A DNA stretch of 17,482 bases from Sergeia podlipaevii (taxonomy: Eukaryota; Euglenozoa; Kinetoplastea; Trypanosomatida; Trypanosomatidae). Below, piece by piece: positions 1 through 8,890 of the stretch (position 1 is its first letter; every line of letters begins with the position of its first letter). A program made the position numbers and the translations under genes. The stretch covers positions 1-17,482 of the forward strand of contig JASANZ010001820.1 in NCBI GenBank assembly GCA_030849805.1. Reading direction: 5' to 3'. The notes under the pieces are model-generated. The model ran no database searches. It saw nothing but the letters and a program-made list of their open reading frames with translations, and was not told the DNA's origin.

Positions 1-260
1 GTGCATGTAATGAGAGTGCACATGGAGAGAAGCTTTTTCTTTTGGTCATGCACATACGCAATACTTCGAAGAAGCGACAGCGGTCTTTCTCTCCTTGTAC
101 ATTATTATGCGTGCTTAGAGCGGTATGTGTCACCTCGTTAAATACTGCTCCTGTTTTTTTCCCCTTCCCTCCCTCTCTCTCTCTCTATCCTTTTTATTGT
201 TCGCCTTGCTATTGTTTTGCTTTCCTTTTGAGATTGTCTACACGCTTGGTCTTTATTCCT

Positions 261-287
261 TTATTATTATTATTATTATTATTATTT
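261..287. repeat. TTA trinucleotide microsatellite
   Basis: About nine consecutive TTA units lie in the T-rich spacer. This is a simple-sequence repeat with no coding role seen. Confidence 0.9.
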
Positions 288-910
288 TAGGCTTGCAAAT
301 TGCGCGATTTATAGGCGGGCGAAAGCGACATCAACGTGCGGGCGCGTTTGATTATCATTACTACTGTTTCTATTTTTGCTATAGATACATTTGATCACTT
401 TTCCTTTTCCTTTAAAATATTTTGTTTTTTTTTTGCTTCTGATTCTTACTATTTGGTTTGCATGTTTGCCGATGCTGTTGTTTGTTCACCTACGTTTTTT
501 TTTTCCATTTCAACAGGCCCATACTGCAAATATAGATTCTCCGCTTCCGTGAAGGCAAAGCGATGCCTGTCGCGTCACGTGCGCTGCAATACGATTTTTT
601 TAAAAGCTGATTTGACATGCCTTCTTTCCCAAACTGCGTTTTTTATCTCTGCTTTTTTTTTTTCATCACTGTTTTTTTTTTCTCTCCTTTATCTTTTCTT
701 CACTCTCTGTGTACCTGTACAACTTGTCGCTGCGTGTTCTGCTATAGTTTCTTTGTGTGTTAGAAAGGAGAGAAGGAACAAACCTGCAACTACTCCAGGG
801 AGAACGAACACAAAGAAAGGAAGGATACTAAAGCGTATTAGAGAAGGCACACTGAAAAGCAATATTAGGATATATACTTCAATCGATACTGTCAAGCAGG
901 AGGAAGATTG

Positions 911-956
911 TTTTTATTCTTCTTCTTCCTATTTTTCTTCTTTTTTTTTTTTTAAG
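911..956 (+). promoter_or_regulatory. Candidate trans-splice acceptor for the EDRF1-like gene
   Basis: A pyrimidine tract of about 40 bases (911-953, interrupted by only a few A) ends in AAG at 954-956, the first AG after the tract. Trypanosomatid spliced leaders are joined at the first AG downstream of such a tract. Use of this site would give a 5' UTR of about 97 bases before the ATG at 1054. A weaker alternative is the AG at 1047-1048, after a short T-rich stretch. Confidence 0.6.
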
Positions 957-1053
957 CGCGCGCGCGATTTTAGCCGAACGTATGATAGGTCTGCGTTTCT
1001 GCAACTAACCTTGTTATTATTATAATTATAATTACTATTTTTGATTAGTGTTG

Positions 1054-4000
1054 ATGTCCCACAAGGAAGAGGTGGAGGGCAGCACTACTTTAACACGTAG
1101 ACAGAAGCACCGAAGACAGGTGAAGCGCTTTGAACAGCGACGTAGCAATCGTGAGGTGCGCACGCGAGCCCAAGAAAGAGACTGTCATCTCTTTTTGTTT
1201 GCGGAAACTTTACAGAATGCGAGGGAGGCATCGTGGTGGTACCAACAACAGCAGCAGCAACATCAGCGCAATGGGGATCTTAGCACCACCACTGTTGCCG
1301 CAGCCGGCCCGGAAGGGGCGGGAGAGAGTTGTTACCGCCACCTTGTTCCGGCCTCAGGCGAAGATGTAGATATTGTATTTCAGCCCAAGTCTATGGCAGG
1401 CGGCGCGTTAGATCTTCTTGACCCTGGTGGGGACTTCTCCTGCTCACACGAAACCGCTATTGTGCCCCCTTCATTTTATAGTGAGGTAGGTGACTGCGTC
1501 CAGATCAGCAGCGTGGGCCAGCGTCACGGTGCGTGCGGTGGGGGTGGCGAGGAGGTGGAGGCGAAGCCAATTGCTGCTATGCGTGTGATGGGAGCACTAC
1601 CAAGCAGCGCTGGGAGTTTCTCTGGGAACACTGCTGGAGCGACTCCTGTGAGCAACAGCGCCAGAGCATCCCCCTCCCCTCCGGCAGCGGCCGCATCCTC
1701 CACGGCTTCTCCATCGTCGTCACCGCCGCCACCCACGACGAATATTTCAACTATTCAAGTGCGACGGGTGGAAGGCGTCCCGGCCATCTCAGTGCGCTCC
1801 CCGCTCCTCCCAGGCACCAACCTTAACGTGCCCCCACGCAATTACCTCACTCTTGATCCCATGCATAATGTTCACCAGCACGCGCCTGGCTTCGAACGCG
1901 ACACGAACGCGGCGCTGCGATCTATGATGGTGAGCGCGGTGGCAGAGTGGAAGGAGGTGAAGGAGCGAGTGCCTATTATCTCCACCGGGACTGCCATGAA
2001 GTCAGTTTTTGAGCAGCTCTATACGCCCGACAAGCCGCTTGCTCTCCAAGTACGACGTGTAGGCCCAACGCTGGTCATTGACGCACACTCCAACATCCCA
2101 ACGACGGTGAAGGACATGCAAGCGCGTGCACTATTTGGAAAAACGCTCTACAGATTGGAAGAAGAGGAGCAGCGCACGCTCGTTCCTGCGACGGACGTGG
2201 AGGAAGTTAGTAACGCTGACAATGTGAACCTGGAGAGCATGCCCACCACCACCACCGGTGGCGGCGCTATGGTCGCAGCGCCATCGGCCTATGAAGTTGG
2301 AAGTGCCGCTGTACGTGGCGGCGCTGTGGTGGGCAGGAGGATGGCCGACATAAAAGCGCTAAATGAAGGAAGCAGTCGCGCGCTCGCTCTCCCCCAGCAG
2401 CGTGTCGGCTCAGGCGTGGTGACGAAGCACATTCCTGCCGTGAACCGCTACTCCCAGATTTTGCGTTGGGATATCGACGCCCTGGAAGTTCTCGTTGGCG
2501 TGGATACACCTGTGATGTTAGACAGCCGCAGTGGTATGGAGCAGATGCTGAAGCTGCAAGACGCCTCTGCTGTCCCATCAGCGGTGGACATTCAGCGCGA
2601 GAGCCTGAGCTGTTGGTTTGAGGCAATGCTCGCCAACGTGCCCCAGGTGGGAATTTATGTCCATAAAGCAGGCGTGGTGCAGAGTTTTGAAGTCAAGAAG
2701 GCGCAAGAGTTACTTGGGCTGGTGGAGGGACGCACCGCCGCAGCCGCGATGAATTTCACAAGCAACGTTCTCCAGTGGCTTGTGTCCAACTGCGTCAAGG
2801 ACAACGGTTCCTACGCTGTCATTAGAGGATACGGCTCTGACTACCTTGAACTATTTGAGCTTCCCGAAACGAAAGACACCTTTGGCAGCGAGTTTACCGA
2901 TTGCCCTGAACTGGCGCGTGGGAGCCGCGAGAAGGTCAAGAGATCGTGTGGTGCCAGTGCCAGCTCGCCTCTCCCGGAGGATGCGCAGGAGACGAAGCGG
3001 CGTGAGGAGGTGAACCAGCTTCGGGTAAGCCTCGCACACATGCGATACGGCATGGGCGAGCACCTGGTGAAGGAGGGAGGCCCGCAGCGCGCCGACGAGG
3101 CAATGTGGCTTTTGCTAAATAGTTTTGCTGCTTTCATCGCACAAAGTAGGACGTCGCGCACGACGGAGCGCTTATATGAGATTGTCCAGATGCTGCCCGC
3201 CCTGACATCGCGTATCATTGCGGCACATCAGTCTCCTGGCGTAGCTGTTTCTACTCCCGCTGCCGCCGCTGCTGCTGTAGCAAGTGGTGGGAGGAAAAGC
3301 CGTGTTGGGCAGGTAAAGCCCGCGCCTTCTTCTTTGCCAACTCCCCAAGGCGCACTACGCGAGAAGGGTCTTGCTGCGGGGTTCCACGAGGGGTTGGTCA
3401 TGTGCTGCAGCTTTGAAACACTCTTGCGACGTGCCTTGGAGGACCTCACTGTGGCCCCGGAGGTGCGTACTGCCTACGCCCGCTGTCTCGTGCCATGCAG
3501 TGCAGCTTTGTGTGTGGTGGTGTCTCGCACGTTGGAGGCGTGCTGCGCGGAGCGGGGCACCTGCGCAAAGCGTAAGTGTCCCGCACGCGCTGAGGTTCGT
3601 GAAAAGCGCAAGGCAGGTGCCAATGAGATGGGTGGGGAGGAGGAGGAGGAAGAGGATAGCGAAGGGAACAAGGGCAGCCAGCGGGCGAGAGCCCTGGTGC
3701 GCGTGGCTGTGGAGGGCCTCATGCGACTGGAGCGGATCAACAGTACGCTGGAGCACTTTATGGAGTCCCGCTTGCCCCTGTCGTCTCTGTCACGGGGGGT
3801 GAAGTGTGCATCTAAAACGCGAGAGGCCGAGCCAAGTGCGGCCGCGGCAGGCACACTAGTCGACCCTCGCGTGGACATGGACATCACGCCTCTCACATCG
3901 GCTTTGTGTGAGCTGTACGGAGATGTGGTGCTGCTTGCCATGGCTGACACGACCGCCTTCACGGCGGAAACGCTTGCCCAAGTGAGTACGCAACTTCTGG

Positions 4001-5538
4001 CGCAACAGCAAGAGCAGCGCCACGAGTATGAGAAGGGCGAGGAGTGGGGGGATGCTGAAGTGGTGGACGGAGAGGCAAAGCAAAAGAAATGGGAGCCGCG
4101 TGTTGATGACTTCAGCGAGAGCACCACGCTACGATGGCTTTCTGCGATAACACCGGACATCATCTGCCTCTCCTTTACTGCTCTACGCTTCTACACGAAG
4201 GCGGGCACCCACTCAGAGCGCCAACTCCTCAAAACCGCACAGACGTACTACTACGTGGGTCTCCGGCACTACCAAACGGACCGCTATACAAAGGCACTGG
4301 AGGCCTTGCACAGGGCCCGCTCACTATTCGAAGCCTCTCTTCAGGCACCAAAGGACACCGTCTTTGGGGGTTGCTTTGTCTCCACGGACATGGTCTGCGC
4401 CACGGACGTCCAGCGTGCGCTGGGAACTGTATTTCTGAGCATGGCAACTCTCAAAGGCCGTGCGGCCTCAGCAGGCGCTACCATTGGCATCACTGCCAAG
4501 CAGCCCCTCTCGATCGGTCCCGTGCACCTTCTCGCTGAGGAAGAAGAAAAGTTTTTGCGCATGTCGCTAAACGCCTTCACGCAAGCTGGCGCTGAAACAT
4601 GTTCACAGGAGAAGGCGCGCGTTCTGGTGCAGTACGCGGCGGCGCTCACGAGTGCAGCGACCGTAAAGGGAGCACCGCTCGACAACACAGCCGCGAAGCA
4701 CGTGCATCAGATGCTACAGGAGGCTACTGTTGCCGCCAACGCCGCCGCAGGTAGCGGCAGTTTGCGATGCGCGGGAATGGGCACGGCAAGTGGCAGCGCG
4801 CGGTGGCGTCGCGAATTTGAGGTTCTGAGACTCGTGAGTGCGACGGAAACGGGGCAGCATCCATCAGCGCTGCTGAAGGAGGCGGAGGCGCTGGTGGCGC
4901 GTTGGGCCTCTGAGGAGGGCGCTAGCAGCACAATGGAAAGTGATGCTCGAGGAAAGAAAAAACGATGCACTGCTGCTGCTGCTGCTGGTGGTGGTGGTTC
5001 CTCCTCTTCAAATAGTACAGCTCCAGTGAGCACGTCCTTGCAGGCCGGTGTTACTGCTGACGGCATATCTGTCGTAGAGCGTGAGTTGCAACTGGCGCTA
5101 ACGTGCTGTGTTCTAGCAGAGGAGGCTGCCGTACGAGCTGGGAAGGTAAATGCACGGTCTTCGGGTAGCGGAGGATGCTATGCGGTTCTGCAGTGGGTCC
5201 GCAAGACGGCGGCCTATCTTGTGGCAGCCATCGCTGCTCTAGAACAGCTCCCTGCTAGCGAGAGAACCTCAAGACTAAAGCTATCTAGTAGTGCGTGGGC
5301 AGCGCAAAGTGGGGAGGCTTGGGCATATCGTATGTGCTCTATGATTTCTTTGCGTGCCCTCCGTGCCAGTACTGGTGTGCGTGCGCTGGGGGCAAAAAGC
5401 AAGGAAGAGGCAAGCACCGCGTTCAACGCCATCATGGCGCTTGAGCTTAGCGGGACTCAAAGTACTGTGACGACGAAGACTTTTATGACCCGGTTGAAGG
5501 CGCTATCTACCTGCTTGGGTCCGCTCCTGAAGTGGTGA
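1054..5538 (+). CDS. EDRF1: EDRF1-family protein with TPR segment
   Basis: A 1494-residue protein; the first in-frame ATG is at 1054. I recognise the EDRF1 (erythroid differentiation-related factor 1) family by two blocks. Residues 290-349 contain the LYTPDKPLALQVRRVGPTLV motif. Residues 465-605 contain Trp472, DTPV at 484-487, WFEAMLANVPQ at 521-531, then a V-Q-x-F-E-V-K-K segment and GSDYLELFEL near 594-603. Around 1063-1096 a Tyr/Ala-rich helix pair looks like a TPR, as in animal members. Human EDRF1 is somewhat over 1200 residues, so this one is longer because of low-complexity inserts: a Q run near 67-72, Ser/Pro/Ala-rich 200-235, Ala-rich near 735-745, and a Glu run near 863-870. The basic N-terminus (residues 15-38) could be a nuclear signal. 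Animal EDRF1 is described as a transcription-related nuclear factor; the role in trypanosomatids is unknown to me. The family call is fairly firm, the function is not. Confidence 0.82.
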   Translation: MSHKEEVEGSTTLTRRQKHRRQVKRFEQRRSNREVRTRAQERDCHLFLFAETLQNAREASWWYQQQQQQHQRNGDLSTTTVAAAGPEGAGESCYRHLVPASGEDVDIVFQPKSMAGGALDLLDPGGDFSCSHETAIVPPSFYSEVGDCVQISSVGQRHGACGGGGEEVEAKPIAAMRVMGALPSSAGSFSGNTAGATPVSNSARASPSPPAAAASSTASPSSSPPPPTTNISTIQVRRVEGVPAISVRSPLLPGTNLNVPPRNYLTLDPMHNVHQHAPGFERDTNAALRSMMVSAVAEWKEVKERVPIISTGTAMKSVFEQLYTPDKPLALQVRRVGPTLVIDAHSNIPTTVKDMQARALFGKTLYRLEEEEQRTLVPATDVEEVSNADNVNLESMPTTTTGGGAMVAAPSAYEVGSAAVRGGAVVGRRMADIKALNEGSSRALALPQQRVGSGVVTKHIPAVNRYSQILRWDIDALEVLVGVDTPVMLDSRSGMEQMLKLQDASAVPSAVDIQRESLSCWFEAMLANVPQVGIYVHKAGVVQSFEVKKAQELLGLVEGRTAAAAMNFTSNVLQWLVSNCVKDNGSYAVIRGYGSDYLELFELPETKDTFGSEFTDCPELARGSREKVKRSCGASASSPLPEDAQETKRREEVNQLRVSLAHMRYGMGEHLVKEGGPQRADEAMWLLLNSFAAFIAQSRTSRTTERLYEIVQMLPALTSRIIAAHQSPGVAVSTPAAAAAAVASGGRKSRVGQVKPAPSSLPTPQGALREKGLAAGFHEGLVMCCSFETLLRRALEDLTVAPEVRTAYARCLVPCSAALCVVVSRTLEACCAERGTCAKRKCPARAEVREKRKAGANEMGGEEEEEEDSEGNKGSQRARALVRVAVEGLMRLERINSTLEHFMESRLPLSSLSRGVKCASKTREAEPSAAAAGTLVDPRVDMDITPLTSALCELYGDVVLLAMADTTAFTAETLAQVSTQLLAQQQEQRHEYEKGEEWGDAEVVDGEAKQKKWEPRVDDFSESTTLRWLSAITPDIICLSFTALRFYTKAGTHSERQLLKTAQTYYYVGLRHYQTDRYTKALEALHRARSLFEASLQAPKDTVFGGCFVSTDMVCATDVQRALGTVFLSMATLKGRAASAGATIGITAKQPLSIGPVHLLAEEEEKFLRMSLNAFTQAGAETCSQEKARVLVQYAAALTSAATVKGAPLDNTAAKHVHQMLQEATVAANAAAGSGSLRCAGMGTASGSARWRREFEVLRLVSATETGQHPSALLKEAEALVARWASEEGASSTMESDARGKKKRCTAAAAAGGGGSSSSNSTAPVSTSLQAGVTADGISVVERELQLALTCCVLAEEAAVRAGKVNARSSGSGGCYAVLQWVRKTAAYLVAAIAALEQLPASERTSRLKLSSSAWAAQSGEAWAYRMCSMISLRALRASTGVRALGAKSKEEASTAFNAIMALELSGTQSTVTTKTFMTRLKALSTCLGPLLKW

Positions 5539-5702
5539 CGGCGCTGTGATGTCACTGAAGTTTGGTGACCGGTTCTCACAAGGGTGTGTTGATATCTAAA
5601 TGGTGTGTGTAGGGTGGGACTCTTTATTATTAATGTTTTGTTTGGCTGCTGCTGCACCACCTGCTTTTTTTATTCACCTTCCTGTCTTTTGTGGTGGATA
5701 TC

Positions 5703-5721
5703 TATATATATATATATATAT
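5703..5721. repeat. TA dinucleotide microsatellite
   Basis: About nine TA units lie in the spacer, roughly 165 bases after the stop of the EDRF1-like gene. Confidence 0.9.
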
Positions 5722-6201
5722 TTCATTATTGGTTTTTTTTGTTGTTGATTTCTGCTAACTTGAATCTACTGCTCTTCTTAACTTAAAGATATATAAAGAT
5801 AAAGTGGCAACTGCAAGAGAAGTTATGTATTGAGGAATCTGCATATGCAATGATATGCTTCTTTTTCATTACGATGGTCATTTTTCCATGTGAGCGTGTC
5901 GCTCGGCGTGACTGTGATGAGTTTTTTGTGTTTTCTTTTTTCTTTTTTAATGTTCATATTCAAAAGCAACTTTTTTATTTTTTTTCTTTTATTTTATATA
6001 TTCTTCTTCTTCTTCTATCTTGCCTTTTTTTTCCCTTGCGCGCTCGTGTGATTGTGTACTACTATTGCTGCTGTGTCTTCTTCTTTGTACTGCTCCAAGG
6101 GTAGTGTAGCAGCCTTCAGCATTAGACGCTGGCGAGTTAGTTAGTTGTCGTGATTGCTCACGAGGGTTACGCAAAAGGGGAAGTTTTAAAATTGTTATAT
6201 C

Positions 6202-6232
6202 CTTTTTTTTTGTGTGTGTGTGTGTCTAGTAG
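6202..6232 (+). promoter_or_regulatory. T tract, TG repeat and AG: possible trans-splice acceptor
   Basis: Nine T are followed by about seven TG units and CTAGTAG, with AG at 6228-6229 and 6231-6232. Use of either would leave a 5' UTR of only 8-11 bases before the ATG at 6241. A more conventional alternative is the pyrimidine-rich stretch ending at AG 6098-6099, giving a 5' UTR of about 141 bases. The sequence alone does not decide. Confidence 0.4.
6211..6225. repeat. TG dinucleotide repeat
   Basis: About seven TG units on the sense strand, directly after a T tract and 16 bases before the start codon of the next gene. Confidence 0.85.
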
Positions 6233-6240
6233 GAAGCAAC

Positions 6241-6777
6241 ATGCTGCGCTATGCTTCTCGGTCTTCACGGGCATGCATTGCCCCTGGAGCGCGCGGGGTG
6301 TCCACTGGCGTGTTTGATCATCCTGCATACAAGTATCGTCGTCAGCACACCTTCAACTCACTGCCTACGCACGATGCCAATCGCTTTGGTGGCCGCACGG
6401 CATACTTGAGAGAGATTGGTCCCTTTGATCACAAGCGTAAGGGTCGTCTCTTCAAGCGCGACATGCGCACTGTTCAGTATAACGTGGATGTCTGGGCTGC
6501 TCAGCAGACGCTGCGCAAGCGCTGGAAGGGGCGTGATTGGGAGGTGGTGGAGATGCCCTTTAGTCTCGCCCCGGCAGAGCTACAGCGAGTGGTGCCGGAG
6601 ATGTACACTGACGTGCCGCAGATGGTGAACCCTAGCGCGGGTGACTATAGTAACATACACAACAAGGTGTATGATAGGGAGACTCTCCAGCACGCCCTCT
6701 ACGGCGGTACCACTTTGCCTTATCCTACGTTGCGCATGGTCGAGAAGAAGGCTATGACTCTTGACAAGTTCTTGTAA
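6241..6777 (+). CDS. Basic protein with probable mitochondrial presequence, function unknown
   Basis: A 178-residue protein from the first ATG at 6241. The frame stays open upstream, but only through the TG repeat without an ATG. The first 23 residues (MLRYASRSSRACIAPGARG onward) are rich in Arg, Ser and Ala and lack Asp and Glu, as in a cleavable mitochondrial presequence. The rest is basic and aromatic, with Lys/Arg clusters near residues 63-76 and 94-100 and no membrane segment. Small, basic, imported proteins of this kind in kinetoplastids are often mitoribosomal or RNA-editing-associated subunits, but I recognise no family. A lineage-specific mitoribosomal protein is my leading guess; a respiratory-complex accessory subunit is the alternative. 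It is compact, with GC-rich coding sequence and AT-rich flanks, so the gene itself is well supported. Confidence 0.85.
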   Translation: MLRYASRSSRACIAPGARGVSTGVFDHPAYKYRRQHTFNSLPTHDANRFGGRTAYLREIGPFDHKRKGRLFKRDMRTVQYNVDVWAAQQTLRKRWKGRDWEVVEMPFSLAPAELQRVVPEMYTDVPQMVNPSAGDYSNIHNKVYDRETLQHALYGGTTLPYPTLRMVEKKAMTLDKFL

Positions 6778-6935
6778 CGACCGCAGAATGCAGGTGTGGG
6801 CACACACACAGAGAGGGATGCACATGTTCTCTAAGTATAGCTTTCTTTTTCATGGTCGGGCGGTTAGCAATAGGAAAGTAGTATCTTTTATTGGACTCTG
6901 AAGATATGCGGGTGTATGTGTCCCTCATTATATCT

Positions 6936-6974
6936 GTATGTGTGTATGTGTGTATGTGTGTGTGTGTGTGTGTG
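6936..6974. repeat. Interrupted TG repeat (TGTATG type, then pure TG)
   Basis: Three TGTATGTG-like units of period 8 run into about nine pure TG units on the sense strand, roughly 160 bases after the stop codon. Confidence 0.85.
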
Positions 6975-7450
6975 CAAGTGGTGCACTGCTGTGCCAGAGA
7001 AGGGAAAGATGGGCACACATGGCTTGAGATTTGATTAAACGCACTTTTTTTTTTTCCTTGCAAGTGTTAATATGTTTCTTTCTCTCTTTTTTTTTTTTGC
7101 TATTTTGTATGCACTACAAGTGTGCTCTGCCAACGGTGTACACTTTTGCAAAACATTAAAAACTATGTTTTACTTATGAAAGGCTTTTTTTTTTCTTTAA
7201 AATCATTACTTTTCTTCCTCTTCTCCTTTTTGCTTTGATTCCTCATCACGTTGGGGGTTATTAGTAGTTTGTGCATTTTTTTTTTATTGTAAGCTCTTTT
7301 TTCTTTTTTTTTTGTGTGTGTGTGCTGTCGTGTGAAGTATCTGAAGGTTTAAAGAACAAAAAGCAGTATTATAAGATAAGTTGCTCTGAGTTCTCTAAAC
7401 GGGAAATAGAAAGGTTCTCTTTTCACACATACACATTTCGCTCATCTAAA

Positions 7451-7468
7451 CTATCCTTTCCCTCACAG
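7451..7468 (+). promoter_or_regulatory. Candidate trans-splice acceptor for the PBP1 gene
   Basis: CTATCCTTTCCCTCACAG is a compact pyrimidine tract ending in CAG (AG at 7467-7468). It predicts a 34-base 5' UTR that includes a run of about a dozen T immediately before the start-codon context. Confidence 0.65.
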
Positions 7469-7502
7469 TTTGTGTGGTTTTTTTTTTTTGTCATTGAACA
7501 TC

Positions 7503-8858
7503 ATGAACGAGAACAACAGCTCCAACGAGGACAGGCTTGAGTACTTGTACCTGAACCTTGTCGGCCAAGTGGTGCAGGTGTACACGATCGATGGCGCCAT
7601 CTCTGAAGGTGTCTTCGTCTCCCGCACTGACGCGGACGCCAGCGCTGATGATGCCGGTATTTTTGTGTCTTGCTCGCGCCATCTCGCCTCCGACCTTCAC
7701 TCCCCCAATGATGCAACAAGCTTTGCCACAGACACGAAGCTCTTCCGCTACATGGACATTGCGATGATGGTTGGTCTAAACGTGAAGCTGCGCACCGAGA
7801 CACCCGGTATGGGCCACGTTCACAGCTATCGCGGTAATCACAACCTTGAGACCCTCGACTGGGCGGAGGAAGGCACGGCTGAGCTGCTTGAAGCCGACGA
7901 GGACGCCAACGCGCCGTGGGACCAGTTTGAGGCGAACAAGAAGTTTGGCGTCAAGTCAACGTACGATGAGGAAATATACACTACCAAGCTGGACAAGTCG
8001 CAGATGTCGCCTGACCAGATTGCATACGCGGAGCGTGTGGCACGCGATATTGAGAAGTCCGAGGCTCGCAACCTTCAACACCGCATCGAGCGCAACGAGG
8101 TGGCCGCGGAGGATATAGATGACGGTCAGCTATACTCAGATGTAATTCGCGAACGCGGGAAGAAGGGCGGTGCGGCTCCTGCAGCGGCAGCAGGCCGTGG
8201 CAAGGGAGCAGCAGCTGCTGCTGCCACTGGCAGTGCTCCTCCAGCAGCACCAGCAGCTGGTGCGGGTCGCGGAAAGGGTGTCGCAGCCGTGGACGAGGCT
8301 GCTGTCGGACGTGAGGCACAGGGTCGTGACTTTAACATCAGCGCTGCCCCCTTCGAGCCCGCGCGGCCGGTACCGATCATTGATGACTTCATCAAGGTCA
8401 TTGCGAACGCCATCGCCGCGAACCCCGAGGAGTGCTACAGGTGCAGTGAGAAGTGGCCAGGTGATGTCGAGCGTGTAGAGCCACAGATACCTCGTGGCGC
8501 ACCACAGCAGCATCAACAGCAGCAGCAGCAGCAGCAACAGGGAGGGATGCCTCCCCCGCAGATGGGTATGCCTCAGGCAGCTCCGCAGCACATGAACATG
8601 CCACCTATGCACCAGCATCATCATCAGCAGCAGCAAGGGAACTATGGAGGTCAGTACAGCAACGGCAGATTCGCGAACTCTAACATGATGCCACCTCAGC
8701 AACGTGGTCAATACAACAACAACCAGGCGGGCGTCAATTACCAGATGAACAACCAACAGCACATGGGGAACCACGCTCAGTATGTGGATCATAGCTCTAT
8801 GATGAACAATGCGGGGCCCTCAGGTGCTATTCCTCCTCAGCACCACCAGCGTATGCAC

Positions 8859-8890
<32 letters not shown>

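Larger units (their letters stand above)
1..1053. other. 5' spacer, AT/T-rich, no supported gene
   Basis: This stretch precedes the first gene and is dominated by T runs, pyrimidine tracts and a TTA repeat near 261-287. An open frame runs on the + strand through much of 336-1025, but its translation is largely Phe/Ser/Leu from T-rich sequence and it runs across the predicted splice acceptor of the next gene, so I do not call it. The part 541-600 is GC-richer (33 of 60 bases) than the rest, and I see no recognisable RNA gene in it. The region probably holds the 3' UTR of an upstream gene outside the window plus the 5' UTR of the EDRF1-like gene. Confidence 0.6.
5539..6240. other. Spacer between EDRF1-like and mitochondrial-protein genes
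   Basis: This AT-rich spacer of about 700 bases has a TA repeat (5703-5721), long T/C tracts (5930-6032) and a T tract followed by a TG repeat (6202-6225). It presumably holds the 3' UTR of the EDRF1-like mRNA and the acceptor region of the next gene. No RNA gene or convincing small ORF was seen. Confidence 0.6.
6778..7502. other. Spacer before the PBP1 homolog
   Basis: About 725 bases. A TG-rich stretch with TGTATG interruptions (6936-6974) and several T tracts (near 7047, 7089, 7190, 7277 and 7300) dominate. A second T tract followed by a TG repeat ends near 7324. No coding or structural-RNA signal was seen. The 3' UTR of the mitochondrial-protein gene and the short 5' UTR of the PBP1 gene lie here. 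Confidence 0.6.

Noticed and set aside
336..1025. Long + strand open frame of 229 codons before the EDRF1-like gene
   Set aside because: It lacks an ATG at its 5' end (the first useful one is near 462), is dominated by Phe, Ser and Leu from T-rich tracts, and crosses the predicted splice acceptor at 955-956.
3474..4163. Minus-strand 229-codon frame inside the EDRF1-like gene
   Set aside because: It is a shadow frame in GC-rich coding DNA; the + frame carries the conserved family segments.
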